34,191 bases of DNA from an uncultured Porphyromonadaceae bacterium (GTDB taxonomy: Bacteria > Bacteroidota > Bacteroidia > Bacteroidales > Muribaculaceae). Shown piece after piece: positions 15,232-23,126 of this stretch. The notes under the pieces were generated by a model, which ran no database searches, was not told the DNA's origin, and saw nothing but the letters and a program-made list of their open reading frames with translations. The stretch spans positions 1-34,191 of the forward strand of contig CABUIC010000031.1 of assembly GCA_902491515.1 (NCBI GenBank), given 5' to 3'. The translations under genes were made by a program, and so were the position numbers. Each line of letters opens with the position of its first letter. Position 1 is the stretch's first letter.

Positions 15232-16428
15232 ATGCTTGAAATAAGCGAGATATTCAATGCCGCCGCCGTTCTCAAGGGCGTCGCGCGCAAAACAGCCATC
15301 ATTCCGGCGCCGAAGGTCAACCCCGAGGTGGAGACCTATCTCAAGACCGAAAATCTCCAGCTCACCGGTTCCTTCAAGCTCCGCGGAGCATACTATAAGA
15401 TTTCGCAGCTCTCCCCCGAGGAGAAGAAGCGCGGCGTAATCGCCTGCTCTGCAGGAAACCACGCCCAGGGCGTGGCCCTCGGCGCCACTCACAACGGCAT
15501 CAAGAGTCTCATCTGCCTTCCCGCAGGCGCCCCAATCTCCAAGGTCGAGGCCACCAAGGGCTACGGCGCGGACGTCTGCCTCGTGCCCGGCGTTTACGAC
15601 GACGCCTATGCAAAGGCCATCGAGCTCCAGAAGGAGCATGGCTACACCTTCGTCCACCCCTTCGACGATGAGAAAGTCATAGCCGGTCAGGGGACCATCG
15701 GCCTCGAGATTCTCGAGCAGATGCCCGACGTCCAAGCCGTTGTAGTGCCAATCGGCGGTGGCGGTCTAATCTCAGGCGTGGCATTCGCCGTGAAGACTCT
15801 CCGCCCCGACGTCAAGGTCTTCGGCGTCCAGGCATCCGGAGCCCCGTCCATGGCCACATCTCTCAAGGAAGGCAAGATTGCCCACCTCAACGACGTCAAC
15901 ACCATCGCCGACGGCATCGCCGTCAAGGAGCCGGGAATCAACACCTTCGACATCTGCAACAAGTACGTCGACCAGGTTGTCACCGTCAGCGACGAGGAAA
16001 TCGCCGCCGCCATCCTTCTCCTGCTCGAACAGCAGAAGCTCGTCTCGGAGGGTGCGGGAGCCGTCAGCGTCGCCGCCGTGATGTTCGACAAGATTCCCGT
16101 CAAGGGCCTCAAAACGGTATGCCTCGTCTCCGGCGGAAACATAGACGTCACGACCCTCAGCCGCGTAATCACCCGCGGCCTCTCGAAAGCCGGCCGAAAC
16201 TACACCTTCATCATCGACCTCCCCGACAAGCCGGGACAGCTCTCCGGAGTCTGCGCCGCAATCGCCAACCAGGGCGGCAACGTTATCTCCGTAAACCACG
16301 AGCGCATCAACACCACGGCGACAATCAGCGGCTGCACCATCCGCGTCGAGCTCGAGACCCGCGACGCCGCCCACATCGACGCCATCCGCACGGCCCTCAA
16401 GGCCCAAGGCTACGACGTACTGAACTAA
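15232..16428 (+). CDS. ilvA: Threonine ammonia-lyase with ACT domain
   Basis: PLP enzyme turning threonine into 2-oxobutanoate and ammonia, the entry step to isoleucine. The 398 residues contain the PLP lysine in GSFKLRGA (Lys49), the phosphate-binding loop GGGGLIS (175-181) and SGGNID (300-305). A single C-terminal ACT-like domain spans about 324-398 (YTFIIDLPDKPGQLSGV). One short regulatory domain is the pattern of the TdcB/shorter IlvA type rather than the two-ACT biosynthetic form, so whether isoleucine inhibits it is uncertain. It leads a plus-strand cluster; the peptidase gene follows after 25 bases. Confidence 0.95.
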   Translation: MLEISEIFNAAAVLKGVARKTAIIPAPKVNPEVETYLKTENLQLTGSFKLRGAYYKISQLSPEEKKRGVIACSAGNHAQGVALGATHNGIKSLICLPAGAPISKVEATKGYGADVCLVPGVYDDAYAKAIELQKEHGYTFVHPFDDEKVIAGQGTIGLEILEQMPDVQAVVVPIGGGGLISGVAFAVKTLRPDVKVFGVQASGAPSMATSLKEGKIAHLNDVNTIADGIAVKEPGINTFDICNKYVDQVVTVSDEEIAAAILLLLEQQKLVSEGAGAVSVAAVMFDKIPVKGLKTVCLVSGGNIDVTTLSRVITRGLSKAGRNYTFIIDLPDKPGQLSGVCAAIANQGGNVISVNHERINTTATISGCTIRVELETRDAAHIDAIRTALKAQGYDVLN

Positions 16429-16453
16429 TCCGAAAAAAAAGCATCCCATCCAT

Positions 16454-17662
16454 ATGAAACAACTTATTCTCGCGGCCCTTGCCGCCTCTCTCTCCGCTCC
16501 CGCCTTCGCGCAGGCTCCTGCGGACTCCACGGCCGCACAGGCCGACACTGCATTCGTCTTCAACGACGTAATCACCATCCCCGTCACCTCGGTCAAGGAC
16601 CAGAACAAGTCGGGCACCTGCTGGTGCTTCGCCGGAACGTCACACCTCGAGAACGAAATCCTCAAGAACGGAGGCGACAGCCTCGACCTCTCCGAGATGT
16701 TCACCGTCCGCCACTGCTATGCCGACAAGGCCGAGAAATTCGTGAGGATGTACGGCCAGACCAACTTCGCCGCCGGAGGCTCGACTGCCGACGTGCCCTA
16801 CGTCTTCGAGCGCTACGGCGCCGTTCCCGAAGAGGTCTACCGCGGCCTCGAGTACGGCGAGGACAAGCACGTGCACGGCGAGCTCGACGCAGCCCTCACC
16901 GCCTTCCTCAAGGCCGTGGTCGCCAAACCCAACAAGAAAATCACAACAGCATGGCGCAAGGCCCTCGACGCCATCCTCGACGCATACCTCGGGCCACTCC
17001 CCGAGTCTTTCACCTACAAGGGCAAGACCTACACCCCGAAATCCTACGCCGAGAGCCTCGGCCTCGACATGGACGACTACGTGAAGCTCACCTCCTTCAC
17101 CCATCATCCCTTCTACACGAACTTCGCCATCGAAGTGCCCGACAACTGGCTCTGGGCTCCCGCCTACAACATTCCTCTCGACGAACTTCAGGCCACGGTC
17201 GACAACGCCCTCGAGAACGGCTACACCGTAGTTTGGGGCGCCGATGTCAGCGAAGGCGGATTCAAGTGGAAGGAAGGCGTCGCCCTCATGCCCAAAGGCA
17301 AGACCGAGGGCGACATGAACGACACCGAGCTCTCCCGCTGGGTCAAGCTCTCCGACAAGGACCGCCAGAATGACAAATACAACTTCAAGGCCCCCGTCGA
17401 GGAAATCGAAGTCTCCCAGGAGCTCCGTCAGGAGATGTTCGACAGTCAGGAGACCACCGACGACCACGGCATGGTTATCGTCGGCACCGCCACCGACCAG
17501 AAAGGCAACAAGTACTACAAGGTGAAGAACTCCTGGGACACCAATCAGGTTTACGACGGTTATTTCTACGTGTCGATGCCCTACTTCCGCGCAAAGACAA
17601 TGGACATCCTCGTCAACAAAAAAGGTCTCCCCAAGGACCTCGCCAAGAAAATGGGCAGATAA
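16454..17662 (+). CDS. Secreted C1 aminopeptidase (PepC/bleomycin hydrolase family)
   Basis: A papain-superfamily cysteine aminopeptidase of 402 residues. It has a signal peptide (MKQLILAALAASLSAPAFAQ), so unlike cytoplasmic PepC it acts in the periplasm or outside. The catalytic set is present: Gln50 (KDQNKSG), Cys56 (SGTCWCFA), His338 (DDHGM) and Asn359 (KVKNSWD). The C-terminal residues KKMGR end the chain; in bleomycin hydrolases the C-terminus reaches into the active site and trims substrates to aminopeptidase action. Bacteroidales often carry such secreted PepC enzymes for peptide use. It shares the ilvA transcript. Confidence 0.93.
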   Translation: MKQLILAALAASLSAPAFAQAPADSTAAQADTAFVFNDVITIPVTSVKDQNKSGTCWCFAGTSHLENEILKNGGDSLDLSEMFTVRHCYADKAEKFVRMYGQTNFAAGGSTADVPYVFERYGAVPEEVYRGLEYGEDKHVHGELDAALTAFLKAVVAKPNKKITTAWRKALDAILDAYLGPLPESFTYKGKTYTPKSYAESLGLDMDDYVKLTSFTHHPFYTNFAIEVPDNWLWAPAYNIPLDELQATVDNALENGYTVVWGADVSEGGFKWKEGVALMPKGKTEGDMNDTELSRWVKLSDKDRQNDKYNFKAPVEEIEVSQELRQEMFDSQETTDDHGMVIVGTATDQKGNKYYKVKNSWDTNQVYDGYFYVSMPYFRAKTMDILVNKKGLPKDLAKKMGR

Positions 17663-17675
17663 GCCCGGCTCCACC

Positions 17676-18179
17676 TTGAAAAAAATCGGCATTATCTCCG
17701 ACACCCACGGACTCGTCGACGCCCGCTATGCCCACCACTTCGCCGACTGCGACGAAGTGTGGCATGCGGGCGACATCGGATCCTACGATGTCATCGAAGC
17801 CCTCCGCGCAATTCGTCCGGGCATCACCGTCCGCGCCGTGGCGGGTAACATCGACGGCGCCGACATCCGCCGGGAATTCGGCGAGATTCAGTGCTTCACC
17901 GTCGAAGGCGTCAAGGTCTGGATGACCCATATATGCGGATATCCTGGGAAATACAGCCCCGGAGTGCGCCCGTATCTCCGAAATGAAAAGCCGCAACTCA
18001 CTGTCGGCGGACACAGCCACATCCTCCGAGTGATGTACGACAACGAATTCTCAACCCTATACGTCAATCCCGGCGCCGCCGGATATCAGGGATGGCAGAA
18101 AGTGCGCACACTCGTCCGCCTCGTCCTCGACGCCGGACAGATAAAAGACCTCGAAGTCATAGAACTGGCAAAAAGCTGA
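17676..18179 (+). CDS. YfcE/MJ0936-type metallophosphoesterase
   Basis: A 167-residue calcineurin-like phosphodiesterase with ISDTHG (Asp9, His11), HAGDIG, AGNIDG, MTHICGYPG and GGHSHI in family order. The start appears to be TTG 17,676, 13 bases after the peptidase stop, because no ATG precedes the essential MKKIGIISDTHG. Cytoplasmic, with a broad phosphodiesterase role in relatives. The stop overlaps the ATG of the SPOR lipoprotein gene (TGATG). Confidence 0.9.
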   Translation: MKKIGIISDTHGLVDARYAHHFADCDEVWHAGDIGSYDVIEALRAIRPGITVRAVAGNIDGADIRREFGEIQCFTVEGVKVWMTHICGYPGKYSPGVRPYLRNEKPQLTVGGHSHILRVMYDNEFSTLYVNPGAAGYQGWQKVRTLVRLVLDAGQIKDLEVIELAKS

Positions 18180-18700
18180 TGAAACTCCTCAAGACTCTCC
18201 TCCCCGCGGCCCTCGCCGCCCTCGTCCTGCTCCCCGCCTGCAAGACAACCGAAGAAAACTACCGCTTGGCCTACGAGAAAGCCATAGCCGGACGCGACAG
18301 CATGGAATCGCTCGAAAACACCATCTATGGCCGGGAGCGCCGGCAGGTGGGATTTCAGTACATGGCCGTCGGGGGCGACACAATCCCAGTGATGAACCGG
18401 CTCGTGCGCGTCACCGAAGGCGGCGGAGGCCTGCGCGAGAACCTACGGCCCTACTGCGTCGTTATCGGACAGTTCAAACAGCGCTTCAACGCCATCTCCA
18501 TGCGCGACCGCCTCGCCGTCGCCGAGGCCACAGTCCCCACTGCCTTCGTCGTCGAGACCGGCGAACCATACTACTACGTCATAGCCTCCTCCTGGCCCAC
18601 CCTCGCCGAAGCAGCCGCCGCACTGAAAACCCTCCAAACCAATCCCCCCATCCCCCTCCGCCCGCCCCTCCCCTACATCCTAAGACCAACGGCGAAATAA
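18179..18700 (+). CDS. SPOR-domain lipoprotein
   Basis: 173 residues from ATG 18,179. A lipoprotein signal ends in LLPAC (Cys21). A short charged region is followed by a C-terminal SPOR-like domain (YCVVIGQFKQRFNAISMRD to YYVIASSWPTLAEAAAALKT). SPOR domains bind glycan strands stripped of stem peptides at division septa, so an envelope or septal role is likely. The frame is open upstream, but the lipobox and the TGATG overlap with the phosphoesterase favour this start. The C-terminal tail is proline-rich (NPPIPLRPPLPYILRP). Confidence 0.82.
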   Translation: MKLLKTLLPAALAALVLLPACKTTEENYRLAYEKAIAGRDSMESLENTIYGRERRQVGFQYMAVGGDTIPVMNRLVRVTEGGGGLRENLRPYCVVIGQFKQRFNAISMRDRLAVAEATVPTAFVVETGEPYYYVIASSWPTLAEAAAALKTLQTNPPIPLRPPLPYILRPTAK

Positions 18701-18746
18701 CCGGCGGACAAACAGTTTTAAATCCACATTTTTCCTCTCTCTACCA

Positions 18747-19343
18747 ATTAAACATCTTAACACAATTCTTTTACTGATTTTCCTTTCCGCCATTTCCATG
18801 AATGGTTTTGCGGAAGCGGACTCTCCCTCGGCCGAACAGACGCTTGATATTTCATCCCTGCCAGTTGTCAACCCTTATTTCTTTCAACACCAATATCTGT
18901 CGGTCATAGCACCGCAAATCGAGGAGTCAGACACTCTTCTTTTAGCAACCGCCACACCTCTCAACTCTGATTTCACTATCATGAATGGTTTCCGTTCTCC
19001 ATTCAAAGACAGCGACATAACAATCAAAGAGTTCAAAGTCTCCGACAAAACTATTTACGTATGGCGCTTCCCCGAATCCCAATATCTCAGGGAAGCCCTC
19101 TATATGACTTTTGTCCCCAAAGACGGGCACTACATAGCCTATGCCATCAGTATAGGTCTCTATGTCGACTGGGAATTATCGACTTCAACCGAATCGTCCC
19201 GTCAAGTCTTCGGCCGCATCAAGAAACCGGAGAGCGCAAAGGAGTGCCTTGATCTGATGCTCGAACGCGGCATCCTCAAGGAAGATATAACCCGAAGCGA
19301 ACTCTTTCAGGAAGGCTATACCGGTCCCGAATACCGCAAATAA
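18747..19343 (+). CDS. Unrecognised secreted protein with probable ATT start
   Basis: I do not recognise this family. The first ATG (18,798) would give 181 residues starting MNGFAEA. The frame directly upstream encodes KHLNTILLLIFLSAIS, which together with MNGFA makes a textbook signal peptide, and the codon before that Lys is ATT (18,747). No ATG, GTG or TTG occurs in this frame between the previous gene's stop and 18,798. I therefore propose ATT as start (198 codons), or a mutated ATG. The mature protein is mixed alpha/beta with an acidic C-terminal helix region (SAKECLDLMLERGILKED). The gene is visibly AT-richer than both neighbours, which hints at transfer. Confidence 0.6.
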   Translation: MKHLNTILLLIFLSAISMNGFAEADSPSAEQTLDISSLPVVNPYFFQHQYLSVIAPQIEESDTLLLATATPLNSDFTIMNGFRSPFKDSDITIKEFKVSDKTIYVWRFPESQYLREALYMTFVPKDGHYIAYAISIGLYVDWELSTSTESSRQVFGRIKKPESAKECLDLMLERGILKEDITRSELFQEGYTGPEYRK

Positions 19344-19454
19344 CCGATAATACCTTTAGCGGAGCCGGTCCCAGATACCTCCGGCGACTTCCCGCTCCCG
19401 GGCCGCTTGAACCCGATGAAACGCCATTTTTTGGAGCCGGACGTTGAATTTAAA

Positions 19455-19486
19455 TTTGCTTTCGGACGCGAGTTTTCGTATATTTG
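19455..19486 (+). promoter_or_regulatory. Promoter of the phosphoesterase/propeller gene
   Basis: TTTG (19,455-19,458), a 20-base spacer, then TATATTTG (19,479-19,486): a full consensus match, about 38 bases before the ATG at 19,525. The upstream 19,344-19,454 holds no gene. Confidence 0.8.
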
Positions 19487-19524
19487 TGCACGGAAATCTA
19501 TACCTAATCTTTAGCAACAACAAG

Positions 19525-21381
19525 ATGAAGAAACTTCTTTTTTCGGCCGTGATGGCCGGACTGATGGTCTTCGGAGCCTCGGCGCAGCGCGTTGCCGTGC
19601 TCTCGGACGTCCACGTAACCCCCGGAAACGCCAACGAAAAGGCTCTCCGCGAAGCCGTGCGCGAAATCAACGGCTCGGACTTCGATTTCGTGGTCATGAA
19701 CGGCGACCTCACCAACGAGGGCTCGGACGCCGAGCTCGCAAACGTAAAGGCTATCCTCGACTCCATCCGCCATCCTCTCTACGTCCTCCCCGGAAACCAC
19801 GAGACAACATGGAGCCAGAGCGCCGCCCACACTTTCCCGTGCCTCTGGGGCAACGACCGCTTCTACACCAACATCGGCGACTCCCTCCTCGTTGTCGGAA
19901 TCGCCTGCGGTCCTTACATGAAGATGGGCGACGGTCACATCAAGCAGGAGGACCTCCACTGGCTCCGCAAGACTCTCGACGACAACCTCAAGCCCGGAAT
20001 GAAGGTCCTTTCCTTCAACCACTATCCACTTCTCGATGACCTCGACAACTACGTCGAGTACATCGAACTCCTTCAGGACTATCCCGTAATAGCCCACATC
20101 TGCGGCCACTACCACACCTGGCGCCACTACACCGCCGGAGGCAAGGATTCCGGCTCCGACATCGAGGGCGCCATGTTCCGCGCCCTCGACATGCGCGACG
20201 GAAAGCCCGGCTATGCCATAATGGACATAACGCCCGACTGGGTGCACATATATAATAAGGTGACGGGCGCGCCGGCCGAGCCCAAGATGGCCCTCCCCGT
20301 GCGCACGGCCCACACCAAGGTGAAGCCCCGCGAGACGAAAGCCGTCACAGCCCCCGAGGGCTTCGAGGTGTCGAAACTCTGGACCGACAGCGCGTCGGTG
20401 TTCACCCGTCTCGGCTTCGACAGAGACCGTGTGTTCTTCGGCACTTCGACGGGCCACGCCCGCGCCGTCGACAAGGCTACGGGCAAACTCGTGTGGGACC
20501 TGCCCACGGGCGCCTCGCTCTACAGCCGCCCCGTGCTCCTCAAGGAAGGGAAAGCACTCGCCGTCCCCGCCGGTGACGGCATTATCCTTGTGCGCCCCGA
20601 GTCCGGCCGCGAACTCCGCCGGCTCCCCTCCAAGGAAGGTCCCTACGTGGCCGACGGAGCGCTCACACCCGACGGCAAGACTTACCTTCAGGGCGGCTAC
20701 AAGCGCTTCGAGGCCCGGCGCCCGTCCGACGGCAAGCTCCTCTGGAGCTACGACTCCATCTTCAACTACTGTCAGGCCGCCCCGGCCGTCGACGGCGGAG
20801 ACATCGTTTTCGGCGCGTGGGATACCAACCTGCGCATGCTCGACCTCCGCACCGGCAAGCTCAAATGGGTCTGGAACAACGGCAAGCCCGCCAACATGCT
20901 CGGCCCCGGCAATGTCGTGCCCGTAATCACCGAAGAGCGCGTATACACCGTCGCCCCCGACCGCTACATGACAGCCATCGACCGACGCACGGGCAAGACC
21001 ATATGGCGCGACAACTCCCACCGCTACCGCGAGGCCCTCGGCCACAGCGAGGACCTCTCACGCATCTACGCCAAGACCATGGACGGCGAACTCGTGGCCG
21101 TCGACGCCACGGCGCCCAGGTTCAAGGAGCTGTGGACCGTTGACATGGGCCTCGGCTACGAGCACGCCCCCTGCATCGTGGCGGAGAAGGACGGCATCGT
21201 CTACGCCGGCAGCCGCCGGGGACACGTGGTGATGGTTAATCCCGTCAGTCAGAAAGTTATGGCCAATCTGCCCCTGGGTGTCAGCGAGGTAAACGGCATC
21301 GACACGGATCCCTGGACGGGCGACGTCTACGTGTCGCTCATCGAGGGCACGGTGTGGAAAATTTCCACTCTCAAACAGTAG
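19525..21381 (+). CDS. Secreted metallophosphoesterase fused to a PQQ-like beta-propeller
   Basis: 618 residues from ATG 19,525: a signal peptide ending FGASAQ, then a calcineurin-type phosphoesterase domain (LSDVH with Asp28 and His30, MNGDLTNEG, PGNHETT, FNHYP, GHYHTW), then a second half built of PQQ/BamB-like propeller blades. Blade signatures include HARAVDKATGKLVWDLPTG, RRPSDGKLLWSYDS, LDLRTGKLKWVWNNG and IDRRTGKTIWRDNS. The phosphoesterase metal ligands look complete, so it should be an active periplasmic phosphodiesterase or phosphatase. The propeller probably binds substrate or a partner. The frame is open upstream, but the promoter and signal peptide fix this start. Confidence 0.88.
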   Translation: MKKLLFSAVMAGLMVFGASAQRVAVLSDVHVTPGNANEKALREAVREINGSDFDFVVMNGDLTNEGSDAELANVKAILDSIRHPLYVLPGNHETTWSQSAAHTFPCLWGNDRFYTNIGDSLLVVGIACGPYMKMGDGHIKQEDLHWLRKTLDDNLKPGMKVLSFNHYPLLDDLDNYVEYIELLQDYPVIAHICGHYHTWRHYTAGGKDSGSDIEGAMFRALDMRDGKPGYAIMDITPDWVHIYNKVTGAPAEPKMALPVRTAHTKVKPRETKAVTAPEGFEVSKLWTDSASVFTRLGFDRDRVFFGTSTGHARAVDKATGKLVWDLPTGASLYSRPVLLKEGKALAVPAGDGIILVRPESGRELRRLPSKEGPYVADGALTPDGKTYLQGGYKRFEARRPSDGKLLWSYDSIFNYCQAAPAVDGGDIVFGAWDTNLRMLDLRTGKLKWVWNNGKPANMLGPGNVVPVITEERVYTVAPDRYMTAIDRRTGKTIWRDNSHRYREALGHSEDLSRIYAKTMDGELVAVDATAPRFKELWTVDMGLGYEHAPCIVAEKDGIVYAGSRRGHVVMVNPVSQKVMANLPLGVSEVNGIDTDPWTGDVYVSLIEGTVWKISTLKQ

Positions 21382-21401
21382 GCTTTTCGCGAAAAAAATC
21401 G

Positions 21402-21409
21402 TAATTTTG
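21402..21409 (+). promoter_or_regulatory. Probable pgk promoter, -7 element
   Basis: TAATTTTG followed by CAG, a strong Bacteroidetes -7 box. The -33 box at the right distance is not clear. It lies about 25 bases before the left end of the inserted element at 21,434. If the element is removed, the leader to the pgk ATG would be about 35 bases, normal for this group. Confidence 0.55.
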
Positions 21410-21505
21410 CAGGGAAAAGAGAACACAACCTAAGAGCCGGTTCAATAATATATGTTAACACCCAGGCGGTCAATCGACTTGTAGATTTGTTCGCGCAGTG
21501 AGGGA

Positions 21506-21523
21506 GTAATGGGGCTCCATTAC
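21506..21523. repeat. Hairpin inside the MITE-like element
   Basis: GTAATGG and CCATTAC pair perfectly around GGCT. It lies in the left half of the element. Confidence 0.6.
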
Positions 21524-21655
21524 GACCGAAACAAGCGGACAAAGATGCATGTCGAGTGGCCGGGCAAAGGAGGACCGCTCAACAATTCAAGAAAACGACA
21601 CTATAAACAATCAATAATCAACACATGCCACGTCAATGAAAAAGTTAGCAACGGC

Positions 21656-21749
21656 TCGCATATCTTGGGCGTCTTTTGCGCTGTTCATCAGTCGCGTACA
21701 TCCAGTACGCTCCTTCTTCACAGAACAAAATCCACCTCAAGATATGCGA
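21656..21749. repeat. Long imperfect hairpin inside the MITE-like element
   Basis: Arms of about 44 bases. TCGCATATCTTG at 21,656-21,667 pairs with CAAGATATGCGA at 21,738-21,749; interior blocks such as TTTTG...CTGT also match; and GCGTAC-ATCCA-GTACGC closes the tip (21,694-21,710). In a pgk transcript it would form a large stem in the 5' leader. Confidence 0.7.
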
Positions 21750-21801
21750 CCTGGTCGTTAACATATATTATTGATCCGGCTCTAAAATTCCATTATACAC
21801 A

Positions 21802-23049
21802 ATGACAATCGACAATTTCAACTTCAAGGACAAGAAGGCCATCGTACGCGTGGACTTCAATGTGCCCCTCGATGAGAACGGAAAGATCACGGACGACACC
21901 CGCATCCGCGGTGCCCTCCCCACCCTCAAGAAAATCCTCGCCGACGGTGGCGCGCTGATCATCATGAGCCACATGGGCAAGCCCAAGGGCAAGGTCAATC
22001 CCAAGATGAGCCTCGGCCAGATCAAGGACGCCGTCGCCAAAGCCCTCGGCACCCCCGTAGAATTCGCCGAAGACTGCGCCAAGGCCGCTGACAAGGCCGC
22101 CGCTCTCAAGCCCGGCCAGGTTCTCCTCCTCGAGAACCTCCGCTTCTACCCCGAAGAGGAAGGCAAGCCCGTGGGCATCGACAAGGAAGACCCCGCTTAC
22201 GACGCCGCCAAGACGGAAATGAAGGAACGTCAGAAGGAATTCGCCAAGACCCTCGCTTCCTACGCCGACGTATACGTGAACGATGCCTTCGGCACAGCTC
22301 ACCGCCGCCACGCTTCCACAGCCGTTATCGCCGACTACTTCGACGCCGACCACAAGATGCTCGGCTACCTCATGGAAAAGGAAGTGAAGGCCGTCGACAA
22401 CATCCTCAAGGACATCAAGCGCCCCTTCACCGCAATCATGGGCGGCTCCAAGGTATCCACCAAAATCGGCATCATCGAGAACCTCATGGACAAGGTCGAC
22501 AACCTCATCCTCTGCGGCGGCATGACCTACACCTTCGCGAAGGCCATGGGCGGCAACGTCGGTCAGAGCATCTGTGAGGCCGACAAGCTCGACCTTGCCC
22601 TCGACATCATGAAGAAGGCCAAGGACAAGGGCGTGAACCTCGTGCTCGGCACCGACTGCGTAGCCGCTGACGCTTTCTCCAACGACGCCAACACCCAGGT
22701 ATGCTCCGTGATGGAAATCCCCGAAGGCTGGGAAGGCCTCGATGCAGGCCCCGAGACCCGCAAGCTCTTCGCCGAGGCCATCGACGGCTCCAAGACCATC
22801 CTCTGGAACGGTCCCGCCGGAGTGTTTGAATTCGACAACTTCACCGCAGGCTCCCGCGCTATCGCCGACGCCATCGTGAAGGCTACGGCTGAAGGCGCCT
22901 TCTCCCTTGTGGGCGGCGGTGACTCCGTGGCTTGCGTCAACAAGTTCGGCGTGGCCGACAAGGTGTCCTACGTCTCCACCGGCGGTGGCGCTCTCCTCGA
23001 AGCCATCGAAGGCAAGGTCCTCCCCGGCGTAGCTGCCGTTCAGGGCTAA
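21802..23049 (+). CDS. pgk: Phosphoglycerate kinase
   Basis: Glycolytic kinase making ATP and 3-phosphoglycerate from 1,3-bisphosphoglycerate. The 415-residue protein has RVDFNVPLDENG near the N-terminus, LMSHMGKPKG-like IIMSHMGKPKG, LLLENLRFYPEEEG, DAFGTAHRRHAS and the C-terminal nucleotide loop GGGDSVACVNKFG with STGGGALLE. Codon use is strongly biased, as in highly expressed genes. The ATG lies 19 bases past the right end of the inserted element, so its expression must be read through that element or start within it. A terminator follows at 23,069. Confidence 0.98.
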   Translation: MTIDNFNFKDKKAIVRVDFNVPLDENGKITDDTRIRGALPTLKKILADGGALIIMSHMGKPKGKVNPKMSLGQIKDAVAKALGTPVEFAEDCAKAADKAAALKPGQVLLLENLRFYPEEEGKPVGIDKEDPAYDAAKTEMKERQKEFAKTLASYADVYVNDAFGTAHRRHASTAVIADYFDADHKMLGYLMEKEVKAVDNILKDIKRPFTAIMGGSKVSTKIGIIENLMDKVDNLILCGGMTYTFAKAMGGNVGQSICEADKLDLALDIMKKAKDKGVNLVLGTDCVAADAFSNDANTQVCSVMEIPEGWEGLDAGPETRKLFAEAIDGSKTILWNGPAGVFEFDNFTAGSRAIADAIVKATAEGAFSLVGGGDSVACVNKFGVADKVSYVSTGGGALLEAIEGKVLPGVAAVQG

Positions 23050-23068
23050 TTCCCGACTAAACCATCCA

Positions 23069-23108
23069 CGGCCGATGCCTGTTATTATTGACGGCATCGG
23101 CCGTTTTC
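23069..23108 (+). terminator. Terminator after pgk
   Basis: CGGCCGATGCC (23,069-23,079) and GGCATCGGCCG (23,093-23,103) pair perfectly over 11 bases, followed by TTTT. It ends 20 bases after the pgk stop. Confidence 0.85.
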
Positions 23109-23126
23109 CGTAAATATCCCCCTCAC

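Larger units (their letters stand above)
21434..21782. mobile_element. 349-bp MITE-like element with inverted ends and TAA duplication
   Basis: The outer ends are near-perfect inverted repeats: the left end from GAGCCGG through TATGTTAAC (21,434-21,459) matches the complement of the right end from GTTAACATA through CCGGCTC (21,757-21,782) with one mismatch. Weaker similarity continues inward for about 30 more bases. TAA flanks both sides (21,431-21,433 and 21,783-21,785), fitting a 3-bp target duplication. No transposase or credible gene lies inside. The interior holds a small hairpin (21,506-21,523) and a long one (21,656-21,749). I read it as a non-autonomous transposable element or repeat unit. 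Confidence 0.75.

Noticed and set aside
21327..21805. Short open frames on both strands within the MITE-like element, both reading TYII-PAL near their ends
   Set aside because: The similar peptides arise because both frames read the same inverted terminal repeat; there is no sign of a real protein.
21793..23097. Long minus-strand open frame opposite pgk
   Set aside because: Shadow of the strongly biased pgk codons; pgk is complete on the other strand.
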